Assembly (NCBI GenBank): GCA_052148155.1
Contig: JBKQIY010000201.1
Coordinates: forward strand, 22,090-86,089
From: JBBQER01 sp052148155
GTDB taxonomy: Bacteria; Actinomycetota; Acidimicrobiia; IMCC26256; PALSA-610
Direction: 5' to 3'
DNA length: 64,000 nucleotides
Of the stretch, positions 27,689 through 37,752 are shown in pieces. A program made the position numbers and the translations under genes. The notes under the pieces are model-generated. The model saw nothing but the letters and a program-made list of their open reading frames with translations. It was not told the DNA's origin and ran no database searches. The stretch's first letter is position 1. Each line of letters opens with the position of its first letter.

Positions 27689-28957
27689 TCAGGTGACCGT
27701 GGCGCGGCTCGCTCGGCCGGGAAGGATGCCGAACAGTTCCTGGCCCACTTTGCGCATCTGGATCTCTTCGGAGCCTTCGGTGATTCGGTATCGGCGATGG
27801 TGACGGTAGATGTGTTCGAACGGCATGTGGCGGCTGTAGCCGACGCCGCCGCATGTTTGCATCGCGCGGTCGGCTGCGTCGCATGCGAAGCGGTTGGCCC
27901 GGTAGTTACACATTGCGACTAGGTGGGTAACTTCCATGTGGTCTCGACGATCGAGTGACCATGCCGTAAACCGGATCAACTGGCGCAGCATGGCGGCTTC
28001 GGTGTGCAACTCGACGAGTGGGAACTGGATCGCCTGGTTCCGCGCGAGTGGCTTTTCCCAGGTGCAGCGACCGTTCGCGTAATCCACAGCTTCATTGATG
28101 CAGAACTGTCCGGCACCGAGCGATGACGCTGCTTGCCGGATCCGGTTCTCGTGCACGAAATGTTGCGCGAGCTCGAGTCCGTGGTCGATGTTTCCGAACA
28201 CGGCAGAGGCAGGCACGCGCACATTGCGCAGCGTCACTTCTGCGTGATCAGTCGGCATGTTGAAGGTCCACCAGAAGAAGTCGACGCTGAAACCCTCCGA
28301 GTCGGTCGGCACGAGGAACGCAGAGATGCCGAGCGGCGAACCCGGTTCGCCCGACGTGCGCGCGAACACGATGTCGTGCGTCGCATGGTGCAGTCCCGAG
28401 TTGAACCGCTTCGCGCCGTTGATTACCCATTCGTCGCCGTCGTGAACGGCTGTCGTCTCGAGATACGTCGCGTCGGAGCCGTGATTCGGCTCGGTAAGCC
28501 CGAACGCGAGCCGGCGCGTGCCGTCGAGGAAGCCCGGCATCCACTCCGAGCGCTGCTCGTCGGTACCGAAGTCGCGCATCATGAGCACCGTCGGGAAGTT
28601 GCCGACGATCGAGCTCTCGTTCTGCAGATCGTTGTGCAGCCCGAGCCCTTTCGTTGCCAAGTGCTCGCGGATGATCGCCATCTCCAGGTTGCTCGCGTCG
28701 TGACCGCCGTATTCCTCCGGGAGGGCGTGGCGAAGCCATCCAGCCGCGTCCGCGCGGCGGCGCATCTCGGCCAGCAGCTCCTCCCACTCACGCCGAGGGA
28801 CTCCGCCATGGTCGAAGTCGGTGCGCGCGTACTCACGCCGGTAGTCGAAGAATCGAATGTTGTCGTCGGCTTGTTCCAACGGCCTGATCTCGCGTTCGAT
28901 GAATACGTCGAGCGCCTCGAGCGTCGACTGGATACCGGGCGGAACCTCGAAGTCCAC
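27689..28957 (-). CDS. Acyl-CoA dehydrogenase
   Basis: A 422-residue FAD-dependent acyl-CoA dehydrogenase that introduces a trans double bond in an acyl-CoA. The N-terminal helical domain carries WLRHALPEEYGGHD. The middle strands include FGLTEPNHGSDATY. The C-terminal helical domain has MQTCGGVGYSRHMPFEHIYR and ITEGSEEIQMRKVGQ, the usual FAD contact motif. The start at GTG 28957 is set by TTAGGAG five bases upstream; a GTG six bases earlier would overlap that site. It is divergent from the amidohydrolase gene, with a 55-nt shared promoter region, suggesting coordinated catabolism of some acyl or aromatic compound. Confidence 0.9.
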   Translation of the reverse strand: MDFEVPPGIQSTLEALDVFIEREIRPLEQADDNIRFFDYRREYARTDFDHGGVPRREWEELLAEMRRRADAAGWLRHALPEEYGGHDASNLEMAIIREHLATKGLGLHNDLQNESSIVGNFPTVLMMRDFGTDEQRSEWMPGFLDGTRRLAFGLTEPNHGSDATYLETTAVHDGDEWVINGAKRFNSGLHHATHDIVFARTSGEPGSPLGISAFLVPTDSEGFSVDFFWWTFNMPTDHAEVTLRNVRVPASAVFGNIDHGLELAQHFVHENRIRQAASSLGAGQFCINEAVDYANGRCTWEKPLARNQAIQFPLVELHTEAAMLRQLIRFTAWSLDRRDHMEVTHLVAMCNYRANRFACDAADRAMQTCGGVGYSRHMPFEHIYRHHRRYRITEGSEEIQMRKVGQELFGILPGRASRATVT

Positions 28958-29012
28958 TGTCACTCCTAAACTGATCTGGCCGAGCGGGCGCACACAACGT
29001 ACGTTCGCGAGC

Positions 29013-30188
29013 ATGCCGAAGCCCATGCATGTCACCAAGCGGCTGTCGTTCGCGGGGGCGGTCGACGCAGACGGCCACGTCCTCGAGTCGCCCGATCTCT
29101 GGGAGACGTACCTGGAGCCGAAGTACCGGGAGCGGGCGCTGCGGCTCGTCACCGACGAGAACGGCCTCGAGGAGCTCGAGATCGGCGGCGTCCGGTCGAA
29201 GATGAGCCGTCGGGGGTTCCCATCGACGCTCGGCGCGATGGGCGATCCCGACCTCCGCTCGATGCAGCTGGATCCGCAGCGGACCTACCTCGGCGAAGCG
29301 CCGTTCGGCAGCACGGACCCCGCAGAGCGCATCAAGGTGCTCGATGCCGAAGGCATCGACGCCGTGGTGTTGTACACGACGATCGGGTTGTTGTGGGAGG
29401 CCGAACTCGACGACTCGGAACTGAGCCAGGCGTATACCCGCGCCTACAACCGTTGGATCTGCGAGTTCTGTTCAGACAGCCCGCGGCTGATTCCAACCGC
29501 GCATCTCTCGTTGAGCGATCCGGTTGCCGCGGCGCGCGAGCTGGAACGCGCCGCGAGCGAAGGCGCACGCGCCGCGTTCGTCGCACCGTTCACCCATGAC
29601 GCCCGACCGCTCGGCCATCCCGACAACGATCCAGTGTTTGCGGCCGCCCAAGATCTCGACCTGCCATTCGCGATCCATCCGACCTTCGAACCACAATGGA
29701 CTAAAGGCGCGCGCATGGGATCGTGGGATCACGTGAAGCAGTTGCGGTTGCTCGCGTCGGTCACCGCATCCGATGGAGTCCGCCAGCAATTCACGACGCT
29801 GTTCGACTACGGCGTATTCGACAAGTTTCCGCGGCTCAATGTCGTGGTTCTCGAGTCGGGCGGTGGATGGATCGGCTACTGGCTTGACCGCATCGACGCG
29901 GTCTACGGTCACACGTTCATCGGGACGCGAGTGCCGTTGAAACACAAGCCGAGTGACTACTTCCGCGAGCGGGTGTGGATCTCATGCGATCCCGACGAGC
30001 GGACCATCCCCGCACTCGCGGAGCGGTTCGGCGCGGACCGGTTCATGTGGGCGTCGGACTTTCCGCACGCCGACCACACGCCCGATTACATCTCGGATCT
30101 CGACGTGCTCGCCAACGCCTTCGACGAGTCGTCGCGGCGACTGTTCCTCGGAGACAACGCCCGCGCGCTGTACCGCATCGGCCACTAA
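29013..30188 (+). CDS. Amidohydrolase_2 family protein (paralogue 1)
   Basis: A 391-residue TIM-barrel metal-dependent hydrolase of the amidohydrolase_2 (PF04909) type, related to ACMSD and OHCU-type decarboxylases. Metal-site motifs are AVDADGHVLESPDLW at the start (a DxH signature), the His of FAIHPTFEP, and the final Asp in WASDFPHADH. Members cleave C-C or C-N bonds in aromatic catabolites. It is divergent from an acyl-CoA dehydrogenase and followed by a stable hairpin at 30197. A second, less similar member lies at 45787-46923, also near an SGNH/TylF cassette. The ATG at 29013 is the likeliest start; ATG 29025 is possible. Confidence 0.87.
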   Translation: MPKPMHVTKRLSFAGAVDADGHVLESPDLWETYLEPKYRERALRLVTDENGLEELEIGGVRSKMSRRGFPSTLGAMGDPDLRSMQLDPQRTYLGEAPFGSTDPAERIKVLDAEGIDAVVLYTTIGLLWEAELDDSELSQAYTRAYNRWICEFCSDSPRLIPTAHLSLSDPVAAARELERAASEGARAAFVAPFTHDARPLGHPDNDPVFAAAQDLDLPFAIHPTFEPQWTKGARMGSWDHVKQLRLLASVTASDGVRQQFTTLFDYGVFDKFPRLNVVVLESGGGWIGYWLDRIDAVYGHTFIGTRVPLKHKPSDYFRERVWISCDPDERTIPALAERFGADRFMWASDFPHADHTPDYISDLDVLANAFDESSRRLFLGDNARALYRIGH

Positions 30189-30196
30189 ACGCGGAT

Positions 30197-30224
30197 CGCC
30201 ATCAGCTGAGATGCCCTGATGGCG
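30197..30224 (+). terminator. Terminator hairpin after the amidohydrolase
   Basis: Perfect 9-bp stem, arms CGCCATCAG and CTGATGGCG, with a 10-nt loop. It begins 8 nt after the stop codon at 30188. Confidence 0.6.
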
Positions 30225-30466
30225 CCCGCGGAGTAACCCGGCCCGGTCACTGGCGGCCATCGCCACGAGTCGGGAAAGGAACTCGATCGCCTCGCCGGTT
30301 TCGTGTGTAGGGGCTCCATTGTCGCCTGCCGGTCCGATGGGACCGCGCACGAGCGCCGGGCCAGAAGTCATGCTGTGAGTCCACCAGCACATGAACGGAC
30401 CCGCGCGACATGGCCGCCTGGATCTTTGAGCGCCGACGCGAGCTCCGCGTCGTACTGTCCGTGGCC

Positions 30467-30859
30467 ATGCGGATCGATCTCGTCTCAGTCGTCGTCGACG
30501 ACTACGACACAGCAATCGAATTTTTCGTCGACAAGGTCGGGTTCGAGCTGGTTGAAGATACCCCGTCGGTCACCAACGATGGACGGCTGAAGCGCTGGGT
30601 TGTCGTTCGGCCACCCGGTGCTGAGACAGGACTGCTGCTCGCACGTGCGGACGGAGCGCGCCAGTCAGCTGCGGTCGGGAACCAGGTCGCAGGCCGCGTC
30701 GCTTTCTTCATGCGCGTCGACGACTTCGACAGTGCCTACGAACGGATGTTGTCCGCCGACGTCGAGTTCTTGACGCTGCCACGCGTCGAGTCTTACGGCC
30801 GCGTCGCAGTCTTCCGAGACATCGCCGGCAACCGATGGGATCTTCTCGGTCCCGACTGA
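30467..30859 (+). CDS. VOC (glyoxalase-like) family protein
   Basis: A 130-residue one-domain VOC protein: MRIDLVSVVVDDYDTAIEFF at the start, FFMRVDDFDSAYERML in the second half, and VAVFRDIAGNRWDLLG at the end, the canonical second-module strand. Two such modules usually surround a metal ion; here the His ligand position of the first strand is Val/Ser, so metal binding may be lost. The ATG at 30467 removes an unrelated upstream extension. It lies between the amidohydrolase and aldo/keto reductase genes on the same strand. Confidence 0.82.
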   Translation: MRIDLVSVVVDDYDTAIEFFVDKVGFELVEDTPSVTNDGRLKRWVVVRPPGAETGLLLARADGARQSAAVGNQVAGRVAFFMRVDDFDSAYERMLSADVEFLTLPRVESYGRVAVFRDIAGNRWDLLGPD

Positions 30860-31073
30860 CCGTCACGTCCCAGTTTCCGCGTCCTCATCTCCGGATCGGC
30901 TGACCTCGGGGCACTGCTCGGGTCGACGTTCCCGTTTCTACGGAAGCGTTGGAGGATTTTCTGGGCCGGAACGCGGGTCGGCGTCTCGAGCGCCGGCTCG
31001 GTAGCGTTCGGTTCCCTAAAAACGGTGTGGTCGACGTGCGCCGTACGCGCCCCTCTCGGGAGACGTTCAGACA

Positions 31074-32048
31074 ATGCGGTATTCAACCCTCGGCTCGTTT
31101 GCAGATATCAGTCGCTTAACCCTGGGCGGGGGTGGGCTCGGACAGGTGTGGGGAACGACGAGCCAGGAGGAAGCCGTCGCAACGGTCCGTGCGGCAGTGA
31201 CTGCCGGCATCAACTTGCTCGATACCGCCCCGATGTACGGCGCGTGCGAGGAGGTCATCGGCTCGGCATTCCAGGGGGTTTTGCCCGTCGGCGTTCGTGT
31301 CACCACCAAATGCCAGCTGGGGACAGCGCGGGTTGGGACGGTCGCGTCGAGGCTGGAGGAGTCGCTCAACGCGAGCCTCGATGTCATGCGCATCGAAGTT
31401 GCCGACATCTACTTTCTGCACAGCAACATCTGCGAAGACGACACTGTCTACGCGCACGGGAACGATCAGCGCGCCAGCTTCGCGACGCCGTGGAGCCAAT
31501 ACGTCGACGAAGTCGTCCCGGCATTCGAAGACTTGACGCGCCGTGGACGCATCGGCGCCTGGGGTATCACCGGTGTCGGTGTACCGGGAACCATCCTCAA
31601 GGCGCTGCAGCACGACATGAAACCACACGTCGTTCAGGCGATCACTAATCTGCTCGACTCGCCCGGCGGTATCCGGCGATACTCGGATGCGCCGCGGCCG
31701 CGTGCCGTCATCGCCGCGGCGAACGCATACGATGTCGGCGTGATGGGTATTCGACCGGTGCAAGCCGGCGCGTTGACGACCGAGTTCGACCGAGTCGTCA
31801 AAGCCAACCATCCTGATGCCGTCGACTACCAACGGGCTGCGCCGTTCCGAGCACTGTCCGTCGAGCTCGGAATGGACCCGGCGCTGCTCGCGCACCGATA
31901 TGCGCTGGACATGGCGGGCGTCGATACCGTCGTCCTCGGGGTCAAGAACCAGACGGAACTCGCACAATGTCTGGAAGCCGAGGCGTTCGGAGAGTTGTCA
32001 CCGGACCTACGGGGACGGATCGACGGGTTGGGTCTCACTCAGAGGTAA
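31074..32048 (+). CDS. Aldo/keto reductase
   Basis: A 324-residue TIM-barrel oxidoreductase of the aldo/keto reductase superfamily. It shows LGGGGLGQVWG, the catalytic Asp/Tyr segment INLLDTAPMYG (Asp50, Tyr55), the Lys in RVTTKCQLG, and a barrel strand RIGAWGITGVGVPG. These enzymes reduce carbonyls with NADPH. The C-terminal NADPH-binding region (VDTVVLGVKNQTELAQCLEA) is present. GGGAG lies upstream of the ATG at 31074. It probably belongs to the same catabolic neighbourhood as the acyl-CoA dehydrogenase, amidohydrolase and VOC genes. Confidence 0.88.
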   Translation: MRYSTLGSFADISRLTLGGGGLGQVWGTTSQEEAVATVRAAVTAGINLLDTAPMYGACEEVIGSAFQGVLPVGVRVTTKCQLGTARVGTVASRLEESLNASLDVMRIEVADIYFLHSNICEDDTVYAHGNDQRASFATPWSQYVDEVVPAFEDLTRRGRIGAWGITGVGVPGTILKALQHDMKPHVVQAITNLLDSPGGIRRYSDAPRPRAVIAAANAYDVGVMGIRPVQAGALTTEFDRVVKANHPDAVDYQRAAPFRALSVELGMDPALLAHRYALDMAGVDTVVLGVKNQTELAQCLEAEAFGELSPDLRGRIDGLGLTQR

Positions 32049-32374
32049 TCACTGACGGTTGGGACTGTCGACGGTGTCAGCCGTTTAGGCAGGTACGCCT
32101 CGACCGCGGCGCGGAGTTGCGCGCATCGTGTCGACCGGCAACGTGCGAAACGTCCGCGAACCGGCTACGGATTCAGCGTTCCCGCGGCGGTCGTGTCACC
32201 GTTCGGCGTGTGATGGGATATCGCGACGGGCAGTTCGGGCAGTGTGACACCCGCGTCGATTCTCGAGCCAGTGTGGTCCTGATGGCGAGTTGGTCACCGC
32301 TGCGGGGTTTGGGTGGACGAGCGTCTCGTCTAGGTCCTTCGGGTCCGGCTCGGGACCGCGCGTCTGTGACTCGG
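32049..32374. other. Intergenic region between convergent genes, nothing recognised
   Basis: About 325 nt between the aldo/keto reductase and a minus-strand VOC gene. No supported ORF; no strong hairpin. Confidence 0.35.
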
Positions 32375-32785
32375 CTAGACATGCTCCATCGACTGAACGT
32401 CGAAGTAGATCGGCAGCAAGTACCTCACGTAGAACGCGTGCACCGTGAGCTGCGGGTACACCAGGTCGTCGTACTCCTGAATCTGGACGCGGTCGTCCTT
32501 GTCCCGGTAGCGCTTGCAGGCCTCCAGAAGATCGTCGACCTCGGCTCGGGTGTCTTGGAGTAGCCCGAGGTGATCGAACCCAGGTGAGCTGAGTGGCTTG
32601 CCGCTCTCGGCCAACAAGATGAACTGGTCGGCGTCCGGGAGCAGGATGTGGCAGCGCTGGCCGACAACGTCCGTGTCGGTTGCGTTCCAGCCGAACACGG
32701 ATCCGTAGAAGGCGTCCACCTCCTCCCGGAACGCGTCCGTCAACGTACCGCGGGCGAAGGTGAGCTCCATGTGGTTAAACCGCAT
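32375..32785 (-). CDS. VOC family protein
   Basis: A 136-residue VOC protein starting MRFNHMELTFARGTLTDAFR with the helix EEVDAFYGSVFGW, the conserved FGW motif of the superfamily. The second module contains FDHLGLLQDTRAEVDDLLEA and ends in a hydrophobic strand VHAFYVRYLLPIYFDVQ. His5 and the His of FDHLGL may be metal ligands. The third VOC gene in the window; the three are not close copies of each other. Confidence 0.82.
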   Translation of the reverse strand: MRFNHMELTFARGTLTDAFREEVDAFYGSVFGWNATDTDVVGQRCHILLPDADQFILLAESGKPLSSPGFDHLGLLQDTRAEVDDLLEACKRYRDKDDRVQIQEYDDLVYPQLTVHAFYVRYLLPIYFDVQSMEHV

Positions 32786-33805
32786 GGGCCCACCGTAGAT
32801 CGAGATCAGTCATTCGGCCATCCACCGAGCACGGGCCTCGTCGCGATCGTTCGTTTCCCAAACCGGCGACATGTGGTCCGACGTGCCTGCGACGGTCCGG
32901 GCGAACACGGGCGGGTAGTGCAGATGGGGCTATATCGCCACTCGGGAGTGCTCGAACGAAGACACGCGGAGTCGACCCCATTTTGTGCTGGACGCCGCTT
33001 CGATGACCACCATGGCCGGGACCAGCAGCGTTGGCATACGCATCGTTATGAGTCGCGCCGTGCCATACGCAAAGCGACCGTTGCATCGACCGTGACGTCG
33101 ATGCGATGGCTGCCTTCTCCGGTCAGTTGCGGGGTGGGACGTGACGCCGACAGTCGCACGGGATCCTCGTACGCGACCCTGCGGGCGGAACCGAGTTGTC
33201 GTTCGAGGCCCAGGAGAACTATCGGCCACCGTCGTGGCCGGAGCAGGCAAGCAGTTAGACACGATGCTTCGCCTCGAAGGAAGGTTGACGACCTCGACGC
33301 CACCGTCGACCGCGCTCTCGCGTCAGGAGCGCGCGGCTTGGGGAGGTACCCGTCCGCGGCCGCGCGCGTCTGCGGACGACCAGTGACGAAATGCTCAACC
33401 CGCGGCGTGTCAGTTCACAGCGTACGTCCTACGGGCCCACAGAAATGGAGGAACACGATCCTGGTAGGACCCGTCGGCCGCAACGACGTGCACCGGAATG
33501 GCCGGGCGGAGCACGACACTCAGGTTCGTCATGGTCGATGGGCCAAGCCGCCGACACGCCGACGATGCCGTCCAACGGCGCGCCCCTTCGCGTTCTCGAT
33601 GCCCTCGCGCGGCAACCCGTTTCCGACAATGCTCCAGAGGTCTAGGCGTCGTCGGCTGAGGAGTCGGACCGTACTCGGGGGACCGCTCACGTCGACCGCC
33701 GCCCCATGCGCTCGGCGATGCCATCATGTCGGCACCCGGAGTACTCGCGCGGCGTATATTGGTGACGGTCGACCCGTCCTGGCGGAGTACCGGTGAGGTT
33801 GCGGC
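32786..33805. other. Long intergenic region, no supported gene
   Basis: About 1 kb with only unrecognisable open frames on both strands, none with a plausible start plus domain. It precedes the L,D-transpeptidase gene and may hold its promoter. Confidence 0.35.
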
Positions 33806-35080
33806 GTGGCGTCCCATTGGTCGCGCGGAGTGATGGTGACGGGCTTGGTGGTCGCATGCTGCCTGGGTGTCACCGCGATCGCGGTCGGTGCGTCGCGCTC
33901 GGGACGGGCGAAGCTGGTGAGGACCGAGGTCGTGCATAGCGTCGTTCCGCATGGCCCGAGTCGCGCGACTGCGACACGTGAGCTCACGTCTGCAATTCGC
34001 ATATCTCCGCCAGATGGCGCGGTCAACGTCGCACCCGACGCTCCGGTCGCGGTCGATACGACGATCGGACGACTCGAGACCGTTCGTGTCTTGTCGGAGG
34101 GCGGCGAACCGGTCGCGGGCATGCTCGCAGCGTCGGGAAGGCAGTGGCGGTCGGTCGCAACACTCGCGTACGGCACGACCTATCGCGTGTTCGTCACCGC
34201 GACTGGGTCGGCCCATGCGCGTACCGAGTTGACGTCGACGTTCGGCACGCTCATTCCCGCGACGTTCGTGAGCGCGTCGGTGTTCCCCTCGAGCGGGTTG
34301 ATTGTCGGCGTCGGCCAGCCCATCGTGTTCCATTTCGACCAGTTGATCTCGACCCCGGCCGCGCAATCCGATGTGTTGAACCATCTTGAGGTAACCGAGT
34401 CGCAACCGGTACTGGGCGGTTGGCACTGGTTCAGTGACGACGAGTTGCATTTCCGTCCAGATGGATTCTGGCCGGCGCAGGAACAGGTGACCGTCTCGTG
34501 GGACCTGAGCGGTTGGGACGCTGGAACTGGAATGTGGGGCGGTGGCCAAGGAACCACCCATTTCGCGGTCGGCGACGCGCACGTGTCATTCGTGAATCTC
34601 GTGACCGACCTGATGACCGTCACTGACAACGGACGGATCGTCGCGACCTACCCGGTCAGTGGAGGCAAGCCAACCGATCCCACGATGGACGGGACGCACA
34701 TCGTGCTCGACAAGGCCAGCGTCGTGCGGATGGACTCCGCGACCAACGGCGTACCGGTGGACTCGCCTGACGGCTACGACGAACTCGTCTACAACGACGT
34801 GCACATCTCCGACAGCGGCGAATACGTCCACTCGGCGCCGTGGTCGGTCGCCAGTCAAGGTCACACCAACGTCTCGCACGGTTGCGTAAACATCAGCCCC
34901 ACCAACTCGCTCGCGTTCTTCGAGTTCAGTCAGGTCGGCGATGTCGTCATCATCGGCGGGAGCCCCCGTCCTCCCGTCGTCGGCGACCATGGCGTCATGG
35001 ACTGGAGCACTGCCTCGACGCAGTTCACACCCGCGAACACGATCCTGCCCGCCCCGACATCGATATCGATCCTGCGTTAG
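33806..35080 (+). CDS. L,D-transpeptidase with Ig-like domain
   Basis: A 424-residue exported wall enzyme. A signal anchor lies at about residues 9-30. An Ig-like domain region (about 60-245) precedes the YkuD catalytic domain (about 255-385). The catalytic motif reads VHSAPWSVASQGHTNVSHGC, with the nucleophile Cys in SHGCVN. This matches actinobacterial Ldt enzymes that make 3-3 cross-links in peptidoglycan or attach proteins to it. The tail ends in a short Pro/Thr stretch. GTG at 33806 has a GAGG site upstream. Neighbouring FN3 surface proteins fit a cell-envelope cluster. Confidence 0.88.
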   Translation: MASHWSRGVMVTGLVVACCLGVTAIAVGASRSGRAKLVRTEVVHSVVPHGPSRATATRELTSAIRISPPDGAVNVAPDAPVAVDTTIGRLETVRVLSEGGEPVAGMLAASGRQWRSVATLAYGTTYRVFVTATGSAHARTELTSTFGTLIPATFVSASVFPSSGLIVGVGQPIVFHFDQLISTPAAQSDVLNHLEVTESQPVLGGWHWFSDDELHFRPDGFWPAQEQVTVSWDLSGWDAGTGMWGGGQGTTHFAVGDAHVSFVNLVTDLMTVTDNGRIVATYPVSGGKPTDPTMDGTHIVLDKASVVRMDSATNGVPVDSPDGYDELVYNDVHISDSGEYVHSAPWSVASQGHTNVSHGCVNISPTNSLAFFEFSQVGDVVIIGGSPRPPVVGDHGVMDWSTASTQFTPANTILPAPTSISILR

Positions 35081-35558
35081 CCCGCGGGCGGCTCCACGAT
35101 TCCGACGCGACAGGTTTGGATCGCAACTCTGCGACTCACTGGGATTCAACACGGCCTGCTTTATCGCCCTGGTCTGAGCTGGTGCGGAGGTGCAATCGCA
35201 TCGGAGATCGGCCTTGTGATCGAAGCCAACTGTGGCGGCGGAGTCGTGGCATCCGGTCGCTCTGTGTTTGGGAGCATCCAGGCGCTCGTTGGTGGAGTTG
35301 TGCCTGAGCCTCGCAGTCCAGTTGTGTGGCGACCGCGCGGATGTGTCCGTTCGAGAGGTGCCTTTTCATTGTGCGAACGTGCTGTCCGGGCATGAGATTC
35401 TGAGCGACGGCTGGGTTGCGTGTGGTAACCCTCGCGGCGAATACTTGAACGACGCCTTGATTCTGAGCGCGTGCCGGACGCAGCGTCGCCTGGCACGTCG
35501 TCGTCGATTGTGGTGTTGTTCGAAGGTGTGGTGGGTTTGACGGAATGAGGGGCGGACG
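35081..35558. other. Intergenic region, nothing recognised
   Basis: About 480 nt ahead of the NHL/FN3 gene. It starts with a self-complementary GCCCGCGGGC right after the transpeptidase stop codon. No supported ORF. Confidence 0.35.
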
Positions 35559-37547
35559 ATGTCAAGTGCGCTGGTGGGTCGCGCGTGGCAAGACCGTTTC
35601 GAACGCGTACTCGCGCGTCGGTCGATCGTATGTATGTCCGTCATTGCTCTCGTCACCCCCTCGGCGATCGCGGTGCTCGCGCGATCTGCGGCCGCCTCAG
35701 CGGGTGACATTTCCACGATCGCCGGGACCGGAGCGATCGGCTACCTCGGCGACGGCGTCGCCGCGACCAGCGCCAGGGTCTACGACCCGCAAGGAGTGAC
35801 CATCGACGCGCACGGTAACCCGCTCATCGCGGACACCAACAACAATCGCGTCCGCGTCTTGGCGGTATCGACGTCGAATCCCGGCTACCTCCTGGGCGGA
35901 TGTACCGACATCTGTGTGTGGATGGTCGGCGACGTTTATACGATCGCCGGAACCGGACCTGCCGGTTATAACGGTGACGGGATACCCGCGACGGACGCCA
36001 CGCTCAATTTCCCCGCCGGGATCGCCGTCGACGCCCACGGCAACCCGGTGATCGCCGATAGTGACAACCAACGGGTGCGGGTAGTGGCAGTATCGACGTC
36101 GAATCCGGGTTATCCCGTACCCAGCTGGACTGTCGGCGACATCTATACCGTCGCCGGCAACGGGCCCGGTACGGTCAAGTACAGCGGCGACGGAGTCCTC
36201 GCCACGGTCGCCCCGCTGTTCGACCCGAGGGACGTGACGGTCGATCGCGGTGGCGACCTGCTCATCGCCGACTCGGGCAACGCTCGCGTGCGAGTGGTTG
36301 CCGTCTCAACTTCGAATCCGGGTTACCTGCTCGCCGGTTGTACTGGCACTTGCAGGTGGGCTGCCGGCAACATTTACACGATCGCGGGGGACGGCGCACC
36401 GAGCTACGACGGCGACGGGATCGCCGCCACCGGCGCCGCGCTCAGTTTCCCGGCGGGCGTCGCGGTCGACGGCGACGAGAACGTGCTCATCGCCGACCGT
36501 GACAACAACCGCGTGCGGATCGTGGCGGTGTCGTTCTCGAATCCGGGCTATGCCGTCCCGAGCTGGACTGTTGGCGACATCTACACCGTCGCCGGCAACG
36601 GCACGGGTAGCTACACCAGCGACGGGTTCCGCGCCGCCGCCACCGAAGTCAACGAACCCTCGGGTGTAACGGTTGACGGCCACCACAATCCGATCATCGC
36701 CGACAACAGCAACCATCGCGTCCGGGTTATAGCTGTGTCGTCGTCAAATCCTGGTTACCTGCTCGGCGGCTGTATCGGCAGCTGCCGCTGGACGGTCGGC
36801 GACATCTACACGATCGCGGGCGACGGCACTGGCAGCTACAACGGCGACGGGATCCTTGCTACAAGCGCGCAGCTCGACTTCCCGTCGGGCGTTGCGATCG
36901 ACACCAAAGGCAACTTCTACGTCGCTGACTCCTTCAACTCCCGAGTGCGTGAGGTGCAGATCGGCATCGCCGTCACCGCGCCATGTGCGCCGAGATCGGT
37001 CTCCGCGACGCCAATCAAAGACGAGGCCGTGGTGCGCTGGTCGGCTCCTTCGTGTAGCGGGGGCTCGGCCATCACCAACTACCTCGCGACTCCCGACCTC
37101 GGATCGATCACGCTTCCGGCCCGAAGATTCGCTTCGACCGCAAGGACCGGAGTCATCGTCGGGCTGACAGTCGACAAGACCTACCGGTTCACGGTCGCGG
37201 CGATCAACGTGGCCGGGACCAGTGCACGATCGCAGCCGAGTAACGCTGTCACCATCGGAGTTCCGGGACCGCCCGCCAAACCGACCGTCGCGACAACGGC
37301 GTTGGGGTCGCTGAAAGTCAGCTTCAACTCCCCGCCGAACAACGGCGCGGCGATCACTCACTACACCGCGACTTGCACATCACAGAACGGCGGCACAACC
37401 AGCATCAATTCCACCAAGGCCAGCCCGATCAACGTCGATGCGCTCACGCCAGGCAAGACCTACACGTGCTCCGTCACTGCGACCAACAGCCGCGGCACCG
37501 GACCGCCATCCCCACGTTCGGCGAGCATCGTCGCACGACGTAACTGA
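35559..37547 (+). CDS. Secreted six-blade NHL propeller protein with two FN3 domains
   Basis: A 662-residue exported protein. The N-terminus carries a signal peptide ending ARSAAAS (about residue 48). Six repeats of the type DIYTIAGxGxxSYxGDGxxAT, each followed by GVxVDxxGNxxIADxxNxRVRVVAVS, occupy about 49-470; six such blades make a closed NHL beta-propeller. Between repeats are two alternating spacers, one with a Cys pair (GGCxxxCxW) and one with VPSWTVG. Two FN3 domains at about 475-570 and 575-662 carry the same Cys pattern as the other FN3 proteins here. ATG at 35559 has a GAGGGG site. Probably a surface-binding protein. Confidence 0.88.
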   Translation: MSSALVGRAWQDRFERVLARRSIVCMSVIALVTPSAIAVLARSAAASAGDISTIAGTGAIGYLGDGVAATSARVYDPQGVTIDAHGNPLIADTNNNRVRVLAVSTSNPGYLLGGCTDICVWMVGDVYTIAGTGPAGYNGDGIPATDATLNFPAGIAVDAHGNPVIADSDNQRVRVVAVSTSNPGYPVPSWTVGDIYTVAGNGPGTVKYSGDGVLATVAPLFDPRDVTVDRGGDLLIADSGNARVRVVAVSTSNPGYLLAGCTGTCRWAAGNIYTIAGDGAPSYDGDGIAATGAALSFPAGVAVDGDENVLIADRDNNRVRIVAVSFSNPGYAVPSWTVGDIYTVAGNGTGSYTSDGFRAAATEVNEPSGVTVDGHHNPIIADNSNHRVRVIAVSSSNPGYLLGGCIGSCRWTVGDIYTIAGDGTGSYNGDGILATSAQLDFPSGVAIDTKGNFYVADSFNSRVREVQIGIAVTAPCAPRSVSATPIKDEAVVRWSAPSCSGGSAITNYLATPDLGSITLPARRFASTARTGVIVGLTVDKTYRFTVAAINVAGTSARSQPSNAVTIGVPGPPAKPTVATTALGSLKVSFNSPPNNGAAITHYTATCTSQNGGTTSINSTKASPINVDALTPGKTYTCSVTATNSRGTGPPSPRSASIVARRN

Positions 37548-37752
37548 TCGAACGGCACGCCCGCGTCGGCCCGCTGAAGGTGACGGGTTCGTGGAGGACG
37601 TCCGCCGCGACCGTGTTCCGTTCGGGACCGGTGAGAACGACCCGACGTCGCAGCGTTTCATCATTCGCGTTCATCGCGCTGCGGGCGCGCGCGTCATCGT
37701 TCGGTAGATGTGGGCACGTCGACGCGGCCGCACGGGTTCTGGTGCCGGCCTT

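Noticed and set aside
21255..33656. Shared 15-mer TCTAGGCGTCGTCGG at about 21255 and 33641
   Set aside because: A match of this length is expected by chance in a GC-rich window of this size, and the flanks do not match.
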